Shown piece after piece: positions 27,212 through 36,864 of a DNA stretch of 64,000 nucleotides. The first letter of the stretch is position 1. Every line of letters starts with the position of its first letter. The notes under the pieces are model-generated. The model was not told the DNA's origin and searched no databases. It saw nothing but the letters and a program-made list of their open reading frames with translations. A program made the position numbers and the translations under genes. The stretch comes from FEN-1297 sp963843605 (lineage in GTDB: Bacteria; Bacteroidota; Ignavibacteria; Ignavibacteriales; Ignavibacteriaceae): assembly GCA_963843605.1 (NCBI GenBank), contig CAWJLA010000004.1, forward strand, positions 310,001 through 374,000, in the 5' to 3' direction.

Positions 27212-29269
27212 AATTAGAACAAGCTTTTTAGTTTGAATAAAATCGTTTGCTTTCATCCGGTAAAAATAAATCCCGCTTGGGAAATTACTTCCTTGCCATT
27301 GAATTTTATAACTACCGGTCTCCATCTCTTTTGAAAGAATAGTTGAAACTTTTTCACCCAATATGTTGAATAGTTCTATTATTACATGAGCCTTTGCCGG
27401 AATAGAAAATGTAATGTTTGTTGTAGGATTAAACGGATTGGGGTAGTTTTGCATGAGCGAATAATCCAACGGCTGGATTTTATTTTCTTGTTTAACATCA
27501 GTGATAATTTCGTTTAAAGAATTTCGCCATACTCCCCCTTCTTTTGTTCCGATAAATATGCTTCTGTTATTAACTGCTATTGAGCTTATATCTTTATCCG
27601 TTAAACCGGAGTCTATAGATAACCAAGAATCTCCGTTATCGGTAGATCGGAACAGACCCTTATTTGTACCGCATATTATATTACTTCCCGCATTAGAAAC
27701 TGAATTAATGATGCCTATAGAATTGGCCGTATCAACAGGAAGCCAGGTATTTCCGTTATCTGAAGAATAAAATTCTCCACCTTGTGTATTTACAATTAAC
27801 TTATCGCCGACTGTTTCAAGAGATTCAACAAATTTATTCGTAAGACCGTTATTTTTTAAGCTCCAAGCTTGACCGCTGAAAGCAAAAACACCTCCTCCAA
27901 TCATGCTGCCCGCATACAATATTCCATTTTTAACAGTTAATGCTCCGCAATTTTCTAACGGAAATCTCTCTTGCCAGGTTATTCCGTTATCTGTAGATTG
28001 GAGAAGTCCTTTGGTAGTACCGGCATATATTTTTGATCCGTCATTTGAAAATGTATATACGTAATAATTTGTATACGGTGAAGCAACACTGTCCCAGCTA
28101 TTTCCGCCGTCTGTTGAAGTGAAAATTCCTGAAAAAGTACCGGCGATGATATTTGTGCCGGCTGTATGTAATGCATTTATATTCGAATTCACCAAGCCGG
28201 AGGTAGTTTTAAACCAATTTATACCGTTATCAGACGATACGAACAAACCTTCATAAGCCCCGCCAAAAATGGTATTTCCTTGAACTGTAAAAGCATTGAT
28301 TTCAATTGCGGTTAAACCTTTATTGATGCTGTTCCACGATAAACCGTTATCGGTTGATTTATAAATTCCGCCGCCGCTTGTACCGGCGTAAATACCGCTG
28401 CTGTCTTTTGCCATTGAATAAATATAATTATAAGGAATGTTCGTCAACAAATTATCCCAATGTGCGCTTCCGAATTTTGATGAAAATATTCCGCCGCCGC
28501 CGGTGCCTAAAAAAACTTCGGAATCTGCAATAACAATCTGATTTACGTTTTTATTTGACAACCCCGAGTCAATTTCCGTCCAGGAATTCCCGTTATTCGT
28601 TGAAAGAAATACGCCGGTACCCGATGAGCCGGCATAAATTATTGAATCCTTAATAACCATTGTATTTATACCTACCGATAATCCGGTATCATTTTTTGCC
28701 CAGGTCATTCCGTAGTCCGTGGATCTGAACATACCGCTTTTTGTATTGACAAATACGATTGAGTCATCCACGGCTAATCCTCTTCCGTTTATTCCGATGA
28801 ATTCGGAGTCGGCTACTGCCCAGCTTTCCCCATTATCCGACGAACGATACACACCGTTATTTTGGCCTAATGCAAGAACATATTTTCCGCAGACTGCTAT
28901 TGGATTAACATACCAATCGGATAACACCGAGTCTGATCTTATCCAAGTCTTACCCATATTTGTTGTTCGATATAAGCCAAAGCTGCTGGCTGCATAAATA
29001 ATTGTATCATCAATAGCCAAACTGCTGACTGTTAGAATGTCATTCTTCAAACCGATATACTTCCAATTATTACCCTTATCGTATGAAATATAAACGCCGT
29101 GTTCATTTGTACCGGCAGCAATAAATTTTTCTCCGGTTGTAATTGAAGTTATATACCCTCCACCCGGGAACGGTAAACTTGAGTGAATCCATTGAGCTTT
29201 CAAATTATATTGATAAATACCTAAAGCAAAAATTAATAACGCCGGCAAAGTGAATTTATATTTAAACAT
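27206..29269 (-). CDS. Secreted BNR/YCF48-like beta-propeller protein with T9SS sorting domain
   Basis: 687 residues. The signal peptide is at 1-25 (FTLPALLIFALGIYQYNLKA). Then come about 13 repeats of roughly 40-45 residues of the form 'sl.v.g..i.aGt..GvyrStDnG.sW' (GLFRSTDNGDSWLSIDSGL, GIFTSTDGGNSWDSV), Asp-box propeller blades as in sialidases and photosystem assembly factors. The C-terminus is a T9SS domain (NYPNPFNPTTNITFSI, then GIYFYRMKAN). Such proteins are abundant on the surface of Ignavibacteria-like bacteria; many bind glycans, but no catalytic site is visible. Converges on the xylanase gene. Confidence 0.87.
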   Translation of the reverse strand: MFKYKFTLPALLIFALGIYQYNLKAQWIHSSLPFPGGGYITSITTGEKFIAAGTNEHGVYISYDKGNNWKYIGLKNDILTVSSLAIDDTIIYAASSFGLYRTTNMGKTWIRSDSVLSDWYVNPIAVCGKYVLALGQNNGVYRSSDNGESWAVADSEFIGINGRGLAVDDSIVFVNTKSGMFRSTDYGMTWAKNDTGLSVGINTMVIKDSIIYAGSSGTGVFLSTNNGNSWTEIDSGLSNKNVNQIVIADSEVFLGTGGGGIFSSKFGSAHWDNLLTNIPYNYIYSMAKDSSGIYAGTSGGGIYKSTDNGLSWNSINKGLTAIEINAFTVQGNTIFGGAYEGLFVSSDNGINWFKTTSGLVNSNINALHTAGTNIIAGTFSGIFTSTDGGNSWDSVASPYTNYYVYTFSNDGSKIYAGTTKGLLQSTDNGITWQERFPLENCGALTVKNGILYAGSMIGGGVFAFSGQAWSLKNNGLTNKFVESLETVGDKLIVNTQGGEFYSSDNGNTWLPVDTANSIGIINSVSNAGSNIICGTNKGLFRSTDNGDSWLSIDSGLTDKDISSIAVNNRSIFIGTKEGGVWRNSLNEIITDVKQENKIQPLDYSLMQNYPNPFNPTTNITFSIPAKAHVIIELFNILGEKVSTILSKEMETGSYKIQWQGSNFPSGIYFYRMKANDFIQTKKLVLIK

Positions 29270-29388
29270 TTTAACCCTTGGATAAATTATATTCTTTCCA
29301 ATAATTATTATAGATTTAATTTTATGCTTAAACTCAATGTAACAGATAGTAAAATAGATGAGTCTGTTTTAATTAAAAGAACAATCAT

Positions 29389-30228
29389 TTATTTCTGCTT
29401 AAATGAATCCATTAATAAACTCTCATTATATATTTCCCCGGTTATCCCTTCCGCTGCGTAGCGGTATAATGCCGCCGTATATATTGTGTTTAATGTTGAG
29501 CTGACTACCGATATTAAAATTATATTCAGTACAAAGATTCCGATCAGTACGATACTTAAAATGCCTAATTCGTCCGATGCGGTAAGTATTATTAAAGGCA
29601 GGAAAATTACGGTTAACCCGATTAGGATCAGTCCGAATACAACACCGACGCTGATATTCGCAATTATTTGTTCGCCCCAGGTTTTCTTTAACAGGCTGCC
29701 GCTTCTTTTAATTGCTTCGACCGGCCCGATATTTTCGTTGATTAATACCGGAACTACCAGGAAGGTGGCCAGGGTCCAGGTTATATTTGCAATGAATGAA
29801 AATATCTTGCCGAACAATCCCAGTTTCTCCTGGATCCACCTGAGAAGCAGTCCGATAGTTGCCGCAATAAATGCATACCCGAGGATCTGCCTAAAATGGG
29901 ATGAAGCCAGCTTTAGTCCGTCCGATACCGAAGGGTGCCCGCCGTTTAAGCTGATCATAGCTGAACCTACCAGCGCCGAATTAAAATATATTATAACGGT
30001 ATAAGTCAGTAAATAATAGATAAACACAATGGGAAGACTCTCTGAACTAAAAAGAGTACCGTATCTATGGATGCTGCCGGATTGAATCAAAGGCACGGCA
30101 AATGAAATAGTTATTAATATAACCGCAATTGAAGATATAACCGGGAAAACCAATAGTCTTTTATCCGAATTAAGAACCTTAGCGCTGGCTTTTATCATTT
30201 CCCACGAATTTTGAAATTTTGTCCCCAT
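29389..30228 (-). CDS. DUF6159-like integral membrane protein
   Basis: 279 residues with about six hydrophobic segments (VISSIAVILITISFAVPLI, IVFIYYLLTYTVIIYFNSAL, IGLLL, SFIANITWTLATFLVVPVLI, VGVVFGLILIGLTVIFLPLI, ILSIVLIGIFVLNIILISVV). The start MGTKFQNSWEMIKASAKVLN and SDKRLLVFP is typical of the family I recall as DUF6159. A clear GGAG site precedes the ATG. Function unknown. A dead copy of its first 30 codons lies at 23302. Confidence 0.75.
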   Translation of the reverse strand: MGTKFQNSWEMIKASAKVLNSDKRLLVFPVISSIAVILITISFAVPLIQSGSIHRYGTLFSSESLPIVFIYYLLTYTVIIYFNSALVGSAMISLNGGHPSVSDGLKLASSHFRQILGYAFIAATIGLLLRWIQEKLGLFGKIFSFIANITWTLATFLVVPVLINENIGPVEAIKRSGSLLKKTWGEQIIANISVGVVFGLILIGLTVIFLPLIILTASDELGILSIVLIGIFVLNIILISVVSSTLNTIYTAALYRYAAEGITGEIYNESLLMDSFKQK

Positions 30229-31100
30229 TTGTTCTCCTTTAATTTTTAATGGTATGGACTAATTTAGGACTAAGAATTAACGTCTCTTGTGTACGCTGAC
30301 AGTCGTAAGTCTTTTTGCGGAAAGTAATATCTATAGCTTCAAATTTGAACAATAAGCAGGAAAAAAGAGTCATTTATAACAACCTATAATATTAAACTAT
30401 TGAAAATAGGCTGAAAATCTATTTACTAATATATAGCCTCATTTATATTAATTTCGGAAAATTATTTAAAAAATTTAGGGTTTATTTAAAATAATCGATA
30501 ATTGCATTTGCATTAATCACAGTGCAAAAACCTTATGATTATAAAGCGTTTGCTACGTCTGATACTTTACGGTATAAACATTCCATCCATCAACCGAATA
30601 TTTTTATGTTTTTCGCTTATCGATGAAAGGCGGTTCGGTATCGATACATTTAAACCTAAGACATAGATTAGGGCAACCATCCAGCTAAATTTCCATTTGC
30701 TTTAGATTCTCCTTCGCGAAAAACATTTATAGTACGTGAGTAACGTTTAGAATTTGTAATATTTTACGAAAAACATATATTGTTGATGATGGACGTGTAA
30801 AAGTACAGAATGAGAAACATCTTAAAATATTTTGTAAACAGCGGGAATATTAAAAAGCTGACTTTATAAAAAAAGGTTTAGTAACAGATATTGAGTGATA
30901 GTTAAAATGTATGTAGTTTAAGAGAAGGATAAAAGCGAAGAAATGAAATATTACCGGCTAATTTAATTTTAATAAGCAGGGCAACTAATAGCCACGTTTT
31001 GTCACATATTTAGCAAATAATTGTGACAGATTTATCAGACATTCAACTAATTAAATAACTAGATTGTACTATTCATAATTTTATATCCCCTATATATTTG
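30229..31100. other. Long AT-rich spacer
   Basis: About 870 bases with stops in every frame and no recognisable gene fragment, RNA or repeat. The distal part would hold the promoter of the DUF6159 gene. Confidence 0.4.
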
Positions 31101-31456
31101 TGGAGGTGGCGGGAGTCGAACCCGCGTCCGGAATTAAGACCCAAAAGACGTCTACATACATAGTCGGTTTTTGTTTTTAACTTAAAGTTACCAAACAGAC
31201 AAGGATCGCTTTAAGCCTGCCCATTAAAGTTTCACCTTGCTTATAAGGGCGATAAGCTCGGCAAGCATTCCTAAACGACGCTCATCCGTATGCCGGAATG
31301 CATACATACGGTGAACGGCTACCCTTTAATTAGGCAGCTAAGGCGTAATTAGATTCGCCAGTTATTGTTTTGTTCCCAATTCTTTTACGTGTACTCGGGG
31401 AACACGGTATGCAGTCTGATGCTCCTTCAACCCCGTCGAAACCAAAATTCACCCCC
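31101..31456 (-). ncRNA. ssrA: Transfer-messenger RNA (tmRNA)
   Basis: One-piece tmRNA of about 356 nt. The 5' end (31456) reads GGGGGTGAATTTTGGTTTCG and ACGGGG; the 3' end reads CGGGTTCGACTCCCGCCACC then TCCA (31101). Seven acceptor-stem pairs form between GGGGGTG and CACCTCC, with one G-U. The T-arm motif GGTTCGACTCC is canonical. The terminal CCA is not encoded. The tag reading frame at 31330-31359 (minus) gives GESNYALAA followed by TAA if GGC is the resume codon, close to Bacteroidetes tags. It rescues stalled ribosomes with SmpB. Confidence 0.95.
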
Positions 31457-31560
31457 AGGGTAAATGTGGATGGGAAGAGCTAGAAATCAAACAATTAAAA
31501 AGTACAAAGGAAAAATTAAAAAATTGTATTGTAATAAATTTTCATATACAATTTTAAATT

Positions 31561-32112
31561 CTATCTGCTTTCCCATTTTACGTCGGGAATGTCGCAGACC
31601 GAATTTTCATAGCGCGCTAAAACAAAGAATAAATCCGATAAACGGTTCAGGAAGATAACGATATTTTTACCTATTTGCACCGTATTATTCAGTCTCACTG
31701 CACTGCGCTCGGCACGCCTGCATATTGTTCTGCATACATGCAAATGTGCGGCTCCTTTTGAACCGCCGGGCAGAATGAAATTCTTTAACTCCTCAAGCTT
31801 TCCGTTGAAATCATCTATCGCTTTCTCGGCTTCGGATATATAACTTTCCGGCGTTCTTACTATCTGAAGTTTTTTACCTTCGCCTAATTCGGGCGTTGCC
31901 AGATCGGAACCGACCGTGAAAAGCATATTTTGGATTTTTAAAAGAAGATCTTTTATTTTATCGTCTTTTATTTCCGTTACCGCAAGCCCGATAAAAGAAT
32001 TTAATTCGTCAACCGTCCCGTAAGCTTCTATTCTTTGAGAGTCTTTAGCTACTCTTTCACCGCCGAAAAGTCCTGTCTCTCCTTTATCGCCGGTTTTTGT
32101 GTAGATCTTCAT
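31561..32112 (-). CDS. PduO-type cob(I)alamin adenosyltransferase
   Basis: 183 residues, full length for the PduO family, which transfers adenosyl from ATP to cob(I)alamin to make coenzyme B12. N-terminal ATP-binding motif KIYTKTGDKGETGLFGGERV, then RIEAYGTVDELNSFIGLA, and the C-terminal helix motif CRRAERSAVRL with NRLSDLFFVLARY. It overlaps the YgfZ-like gene upstream by 4 bases (ATGA), so the two are translated as an operon. Confidence 0.95.
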   Translation of the reverse strand: MKIYTKTGDKGETGLFGGERVAKDSQRIEAYGTVDELNSFIGLAVTEIKDDKIKDLLLKIQNMLFTVGSDLATPELGEGKKLQIVRTPESYISEAEKAIDDFNGKLEELKNFILPGGSKGAAHLHVCRTICRRAERSAVRLNNTVQIGKNIVIFLNRLSDLFFVLARYENSVCDIPDVKWESR

Positions 32113-33212
32113 CTTTTTCTGATCGGAAAATTTTCAACTTTTATGTGCACTTCTTTGCCGTTGCTCCTTGCGGTAAGTTCAGTTCCTTCTTCCGTATACT
32201 CTTTACGAATATATGCAAGTCCGATGTGCCTGTTGCATCTAACCGAATATATCGAAGAGGTCACCAGGCCCGCTTCGGTATCGGTTCCGTTAAACAAAGA
32301 AAACGGCTTATCGGCATCAACCGGTTCGTTGAATGTTACGCCGCAGAGAAATTTCTGAACCTTGCTGTATGTGTCCAGCCTTGCTATAACTTCCTGTCCG
32401 ATATAACACCCTTTCGTAAAACTTACATAGTCCAGCAGCTTGGTTTCGTGAGGATTATATACGTCGTTTAGTTCATTGGGTGCGGAAGGTATTCCGTACA
32501 TTATCCGGTAAGTAGAATAAGCATCGTCGCCGATAAGATTAAAATCGTAAGGCCCTTTGTTTTCTCTCATGTATTTTATCAGATCGATCGCATTGACCGG
32601 ATCGGCAAGTATATAATATTTAAAGTAGCCTTTTCTGTCGACGTGTTTAGCCAGGAAAAAAATTATTCCCTCTGAGCGTACGGCTTTGAAGGTGCCGGGT
32701 TTAATCTCATTTACACTGTTTCCGCAAATAAGAGTCATGAACGAATCAGCCTGCGGCCCCAGAAGTCCGAGAAGTACATATTTTCCGTTGCTGTCGGTTA
32801 CTTGAACATCATCCATAATAACGTACTTCTCAACCCATTTAATAACTTTTTCTTTATGATAATCGCTGCTTATGAGCAGTTGATGATCGCCGAAATTAAC
32901 TATAGTAGCAAGGTCTATAATTTTTCCTTTTTCGTTTGTAAAAATAGTGCGTTTGAAATTTTCTTTTAACAAATCTTTAAGTGAATTAGTGGAAATTCTG
33001 TGCAGCAGATCCAGCACGTCTTTTCCTTTTAACTCGATTATTGCCGAATCGGAAATCTCTTTAAGTCCCACACCGGTTAACAAAGAATTGGTTTCATTCT
33101 CTACCGAATCAAAATGTTTAAAATATTTTTTCCCGTTCATTACTTCGGGTTTATAACCCTCGGATTCAAAATAATCCGCGACAGGGGTTGGTTTTAACTC
33201 AATCCCAAGCAT
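32109..33212 (-). CDS. YgfZ/GcvT-like folate-binding protein
   Basis: 367 residues. It carries the family signature KGCYIGQEVIAR near residues 278-289, and an N-terminal GcvT-like folate-binding region (ALIELKGKDVLDLLHRIST, TNEKGKIIDLATIV). YgfZ proteins bind tetrahydrofolate and support Fe-S cluster enzymes; related GcvT proteins are aminomethyltransferases. The start has an upstream GGAGAA site. It is followed, with overlap, by the B12 adenosyltransferase gene. Confidence 0.9.
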   Translation of the reverse strand: MLGIELKPTPVADYFESEGYKPEVMNGKKYFKHFDSVENETNSLLTGVGLKEISDSAIIELKGKDVLDLLHRISTNSLKDLLKENFKRTIFTNEKGKIIDLATIVNFGDHQLLISSDYHKEKVIKWVEKYVIMDDVQVTDSNGKYVLLGLLGPQADSFMTLICGNSVNEIKPGTFKAVRSEGIIFFLAKHVDRKGYFKYYILADPVNAIDLIKYMRENKGPYDFNLIGDDAYSTYRIMYGIPSAPNELNDVYNPHETKLLDYVSFTKGCYIGQEVIARLDTYSKVQKFLCGVTFNEPVDADKPFSLFNGTDTEAGLVTSSIYSVRCNRHIGLAYIRKEYTEEGTELTARSNGKEVHIKVENFPIRKR

Positions 33213-33412
33213 CTTTTCTCCTATTCTTTAATTGAAACTCCGGAAATAAAATTCATTTCCTCAACCTGAAAATTAATAAACTATCAGGCTCCAAACAATG
33301 CAGTAATAATTTACATTGACATTCCGGTAATTCCGAAAACGACCGGGCCGCCGGGTATTAAATATTATTTTAGGAATTTGTAAAATGTGACGGGACAAAG
33401 ATAATAAAATTT

Positions 33413-34272
33413 TTAATAAGGTCGAGTCTGCCTTCTGTTCCTGGAATTAACATACACGCTGTCTTTTTTATCCCATACGAACGCAACGGAGTCTCTGGAA
33501 TAAACACGGTTCCCGAGATCGTAAAAAATGTGTTCGTAGTAATCCGGGTATTCGTCGTTGTTAACATTAGCCAGCGTTCTTTCGAAGTTGATGCCTTTGT
33601 ATGTCGTTAATAAGTGGGGATAGTTTGTAAGTCCTTTTATAAGGAAATAATTGTAATCGATATGGCCGCTGCCCCTGGCATAGTAGAAATCTATTTTAAC
33701 GAACGGCGTGCCGTTGTAAATCCAGTTCCGCATCAGAATATTGTTGAACCCGCCGTGCGAAGGTATCGGCGTCTCCCAAATGAGATTGAAAGTTCCGTCA
33801 GCGCATTTAAAAGACTTAAATAAAAAAATGCGGTGCCTAACTTTGTGCTGTCAAGATCTATAAAACTCTGATCGTAGCCTATAATATTTTTCGGCTCTAT
33901 CAGTCTCTCTCCAGGTTTCGACCTTGCAATAACAGCAAGGACATACATGCCGTCTTTTTTATTCAAATATATTACAGCCGGTTTCGGAACGTTGAAGGTA
34001 AGGGTTTTATCGAAATTTACAATATAGGTGCCCTGGGAATAATTGTTGAGAACGTATGAAATAAGCGAAAGTGTATCGTAAGGGGTCCGCTGCCCGGCCT
34101 GCTGTTCTTTTACTCTTAAATTATACCGCTGAATTTCAGCATCTTTATTGGGAGAATAAGCCGTTTCATCATACTTCGAAGCCTTCTGCACTGATTCGCT
34201 TTTCTTCTTTCCGCATGAAAAGAATAAAACTGAGATTAAAATGAAGATAAATATCGTAACCGGCTTTTTCAT
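33413..34272 (-). CDS. Predicted lipoprotein of unknown function (frameshifted)
   Basis: Begins with a lipoprotein signal (FIFILISVLFFSCGKKKSES; Cys20). The family is not recognised. The N-terminal part up to about residue 150 (NVPKPAVIYLNKKDGMYVLA, IIGYDQSFIDLDSTKLGTAF) ends in an unrelated tail. In the next frame the protein continues as FKCADGTFNLIWETPIPSHG, GFNNILMRNWIYNGTPFVKI and so on to a stop at 33413, so it is one gene of about 286 residues. One missing base at the A4 run 33809-33812 explains the break. The middle contains a Tyr-rich, beta-strand pattern. Probably faces the periplasm or outer membrane. Confidence 0.75.
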
Positions 34273-34472
34273 ATTGAATATTCCGCGAAGAATAAAAATT
34301 TAAATTGATTGATATAAAAAATACACCCGGGATGTTTTTACAAGAATTATGCCGCCGGATCCACGGCGGCATATATGGCAGGAATCTTTATTTCTGGCTG
34401 AAAAAGCCAAATTTCGCAGCTACTATATTTTATCTGCAGAGCTTAATAATTTATCAATCTCAGAATAAAACA

Positions 34473-35840
34473 CTATTTTTCCGAGTATCCTTTGATAAAA
34501 TATGCAGAGCTCATTATACCCAGTTTGAAATGATTAAGGTTAAAATGTTCGTTCGGCGAATGAAGATTCTCCGAATTTAATCCTAGTCCCATCAGAACTA
34601 CGGGAGCTTTTAATTTTTTTGAGAACACCGTAACAATCGGAACCGACCCGCCTTCTCTCATATACACAATTTTTTTCCCGAATGCTTTTTCCATCGCTTT
34701 GGATGCGGCTATAGTGGCGGGATCTTCAAGCGGTGTAAGGGCGGGAAGTGCTCCGTGCAGATCGGCAATCTGCAATTTAACCGATTTCGGCGCAATGCTC
34801 TTTATATATTTTGTAAACAATTTGGAAATTTTCTTCGGGTCCTGGTTCGGCACAAGCCGCATACTTATTTTTGCCGATGCTTTGGAAGGTATTACTGTTT
34901 TTGCGCCTTTACCCGTAAAACCGCCTATAATGCCGTTGCAGTCAAGTGTAGGCCTTGCCCAAAGCCTTTCGAGCGTTGAGAAATTCTTTTCGCCTTCAAG
35001 CGCCGACACGCCGAGTTCCTTTGAGAATTTTTTATCCGAAAATTTTAAAGCTTTGAAATTTTCTTTTTCTTTTTTTGTAAGCTTTAGTACATCGTCGTAA
35101 AACTTAGGTATAGCAATTTTTCCGTTTTTATCGTGCAGTTTGGAAATCATTTCGGCAAGTATATTGATAGGATTTCCTACGCCGCCGCCGAATGTACCTG
35201 AGTGAAGATCCCTGTTCGGACCGGTGACTTCCACTTCAAGATATGATAATCCGCGAAGTCCGTATGTAAGAGTAGGAATGCCTTCTTCGTATAGTGCGGT
35301 ATCTGAAACCAGAACGGCGTCGCATTTTAAAAGATCGGTGTTGTTGTTAATGAATAATTCAAGGCTTTCGCTGCCTATCTCCTCTTCGCCTTCGATAATA
35401 AATTTGATATTAAGAGGCAGACTGCCCTCCGTTTTAAAGAAAGCTTCCACGCTTTTAATATGCATATACATCTGGCCTTTATCGTCGGTTGCACCACGGG
35501 CAAATATCTTGCCGTCTTTAACTACCGGATCAAAAGGCTGATTGTCCCAGAGTTCTATTGGATCGACAGGCTGAACATCGTAATGACCGTATATCAACAC
35601 GGTAGGTTTTCCGGGTGCGCCGAGCCATTCGGCATAAACCAAGGGGTGTCCTTCCGTTTGAATTATTTCCACCCTGCTCATGCCTGCTTTACCTAGCTTG
35701 TCTGCTACAAAACTTGCGCAGCGGTTTATATCTTCTTTATTTTCGGGCTGAGTACTGATACTCGGAATTCTTAATAAGTCTTTTAATTCTTCAATATAAT
35801 TTTCCTGGTTTCCCTGGATGAATTTTATTACGTCATGCAC
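34473..35840 (-). CDS. M20 family metallopeptidase (dipeptidase, CNDP-like)
   Basis: 455 residues, normal for the dipeptidase branch of M20. Di-zinc site residues: His86 in LIYGHYDVQPVD, Asp119 in RGATDDKGQ, Glu152-154 in IIEGEEEIGS, plus DLHSGTFGGGVGNP in the lid domain and a His near the C-terminus (NSENLHSPNEHF). It hydrolyses dipeptides or short peptides with a free C-terminus. No signal peptide, so cytoplasmic. Single gene, followed on the opposite side by the tandem-repeat block. Confidence 0.95.
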   Translation of the reverse strand: MHDVIKFIQGNQENYIEELKDLLRIPSISTQPENKEDINRCASFVADKLGKAGMSRVEIIQTEGHPLVYAEWLGAPGKPTVLIYGHYDVQPVDPIELWDNQPFDPVVKDGKIFARGATDDKGQMYMHIKSVEAFFKTEGSLPLNIKFIIEGEEEIGSESLELFINNNTDLLKCDAVLVSDTALYEEGIPTLTYGLRGLSYLEVEVTGPNRDLHSGTFGGGVGNPINILAEMISKLHDKNGKIAIPKFYDDVLKLTKKEKENFKALKFSDKKFSKELGVSALEGEKNFSTLERLWARPTLDCNGIIGGFTGKGAKTVIPSKASAKISMRLVPNQDPKKISKLFTKYIKSIAPKSVKLQIADLHGALPALTPLEDPATIAASKAMEKAFGKKIVYMREGGSVPIVTVFSKKLKAPVVLMGLGLNSENLHSPNEHFNLNHFKLGIMSSAYFIKGYSEK

Positions 35841-36018
35841 TTTAGAACTCCTTTATTTTATTAGACTATGATACTGTAATTTCCGGTCCCTGAATACAAC
35901 ACCTTCCATGTACTTGAACCTACCTTCCGGTAGACGGTCTTGAACTTCCTAATTCCACTCCCGCAGTAATAATTAAGCGGGAAATAAATATAATAAATTT
36001 TTTAGAATAGTCCCGTAG

Positions 36019-36826
36019 AACTTATCATTATTTAATTCTTCTTCTCCGTGTGACTCAGTGATCCCAAAAGCAAAAAAAGTAGCACTGAGTTTCACTGAGT
36101 ACGCACAGAGTTGCACAGAGAAAACTAAATAGGTGTACAATTAATTGAAGTACCGTCCTAATTCATTAGCGCTGATTTATATAGACATAATAAATATTTG
36201 TGGTATAATAAAACAGAACTTATCATTATTTAATTCTTCTTTCTCCGTGTGACTCAGTGATCCCAAAAGCAAAAAAAGTAGCACTGAGTTTCACTGAGTA
36301 CGCACAGAGTTGCACAGAGAAAACTAAATAGGTGTACAATTAATTGAAGAACCGTCTTAATTCATTAGCGCTGATTTATATATACATAATAAATATTTGT
36401 GGTATAATAAAACAGAACTTATCATTATTTAATTCTTCTTCTCTGTGAAACTCAGTGATTCCTCCGTGTGACTCAGTGATCCCAAAAGCAAAAAAAGTAG
36501 CACTGAGTTTCACTGAGTACGCACAGAGTTGCACAGAGAAAACTAAATAGGTGCACAATTAATTGAAGTACCGTCCTAATTCATTAGCGCTGATTTATAT
36601 ATACATAATAAATATTTGTGGTATAATAAAACAGAACTTATCATTATTTAATTCTTCTTCTCTGTGAAACTCAGTGATTCCTCCGTGTGACTCAGTGATC
36701 CCAAAAGCAAAAAAAGTAGCACAGAGTTGCGCAGAGAAAACTAAATAGGTGTACAATTAATTGAAGTACCGTCTTAATTCATTAGCGCTGATTTTTATAT
36801 ACATAATAAATATTTGAGGTATGATA
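36019..36826. repeat. Tandem repeat block, four copies of about 200 bp, before lptF
   Basis: Copies start at 36019, 36217, 36416 and 36635 with AACTTATCATTATTTAATTC. Copy 3 and copy 4 carry a 20-base duplication of a CTGTGAAACTCAGTG-like word; copy 4 lacks about 21 bases (a CACTGAGT word). Each copy holds the nested words CACTGAGTTTCACTGAGT and GCACAGAGTTGCACAGAG, and ends with GTGGTATAATAAAAC, a sigma-70-like -10 hexamer in copies 1-3. No coding potential. The last copy runs to within 40 bases of the lptF start. Confidence 0.9.
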
Positions 36827-36864
36827 AACTTGTTAAACTTTTACGGCTTTCATATATTGACGCC

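Noticed and set aside
36019..36826. CRISPR array
   Set aside because: The repeats are about 200 bp, contiguous and lack unique spacers; no cas genes nearby.
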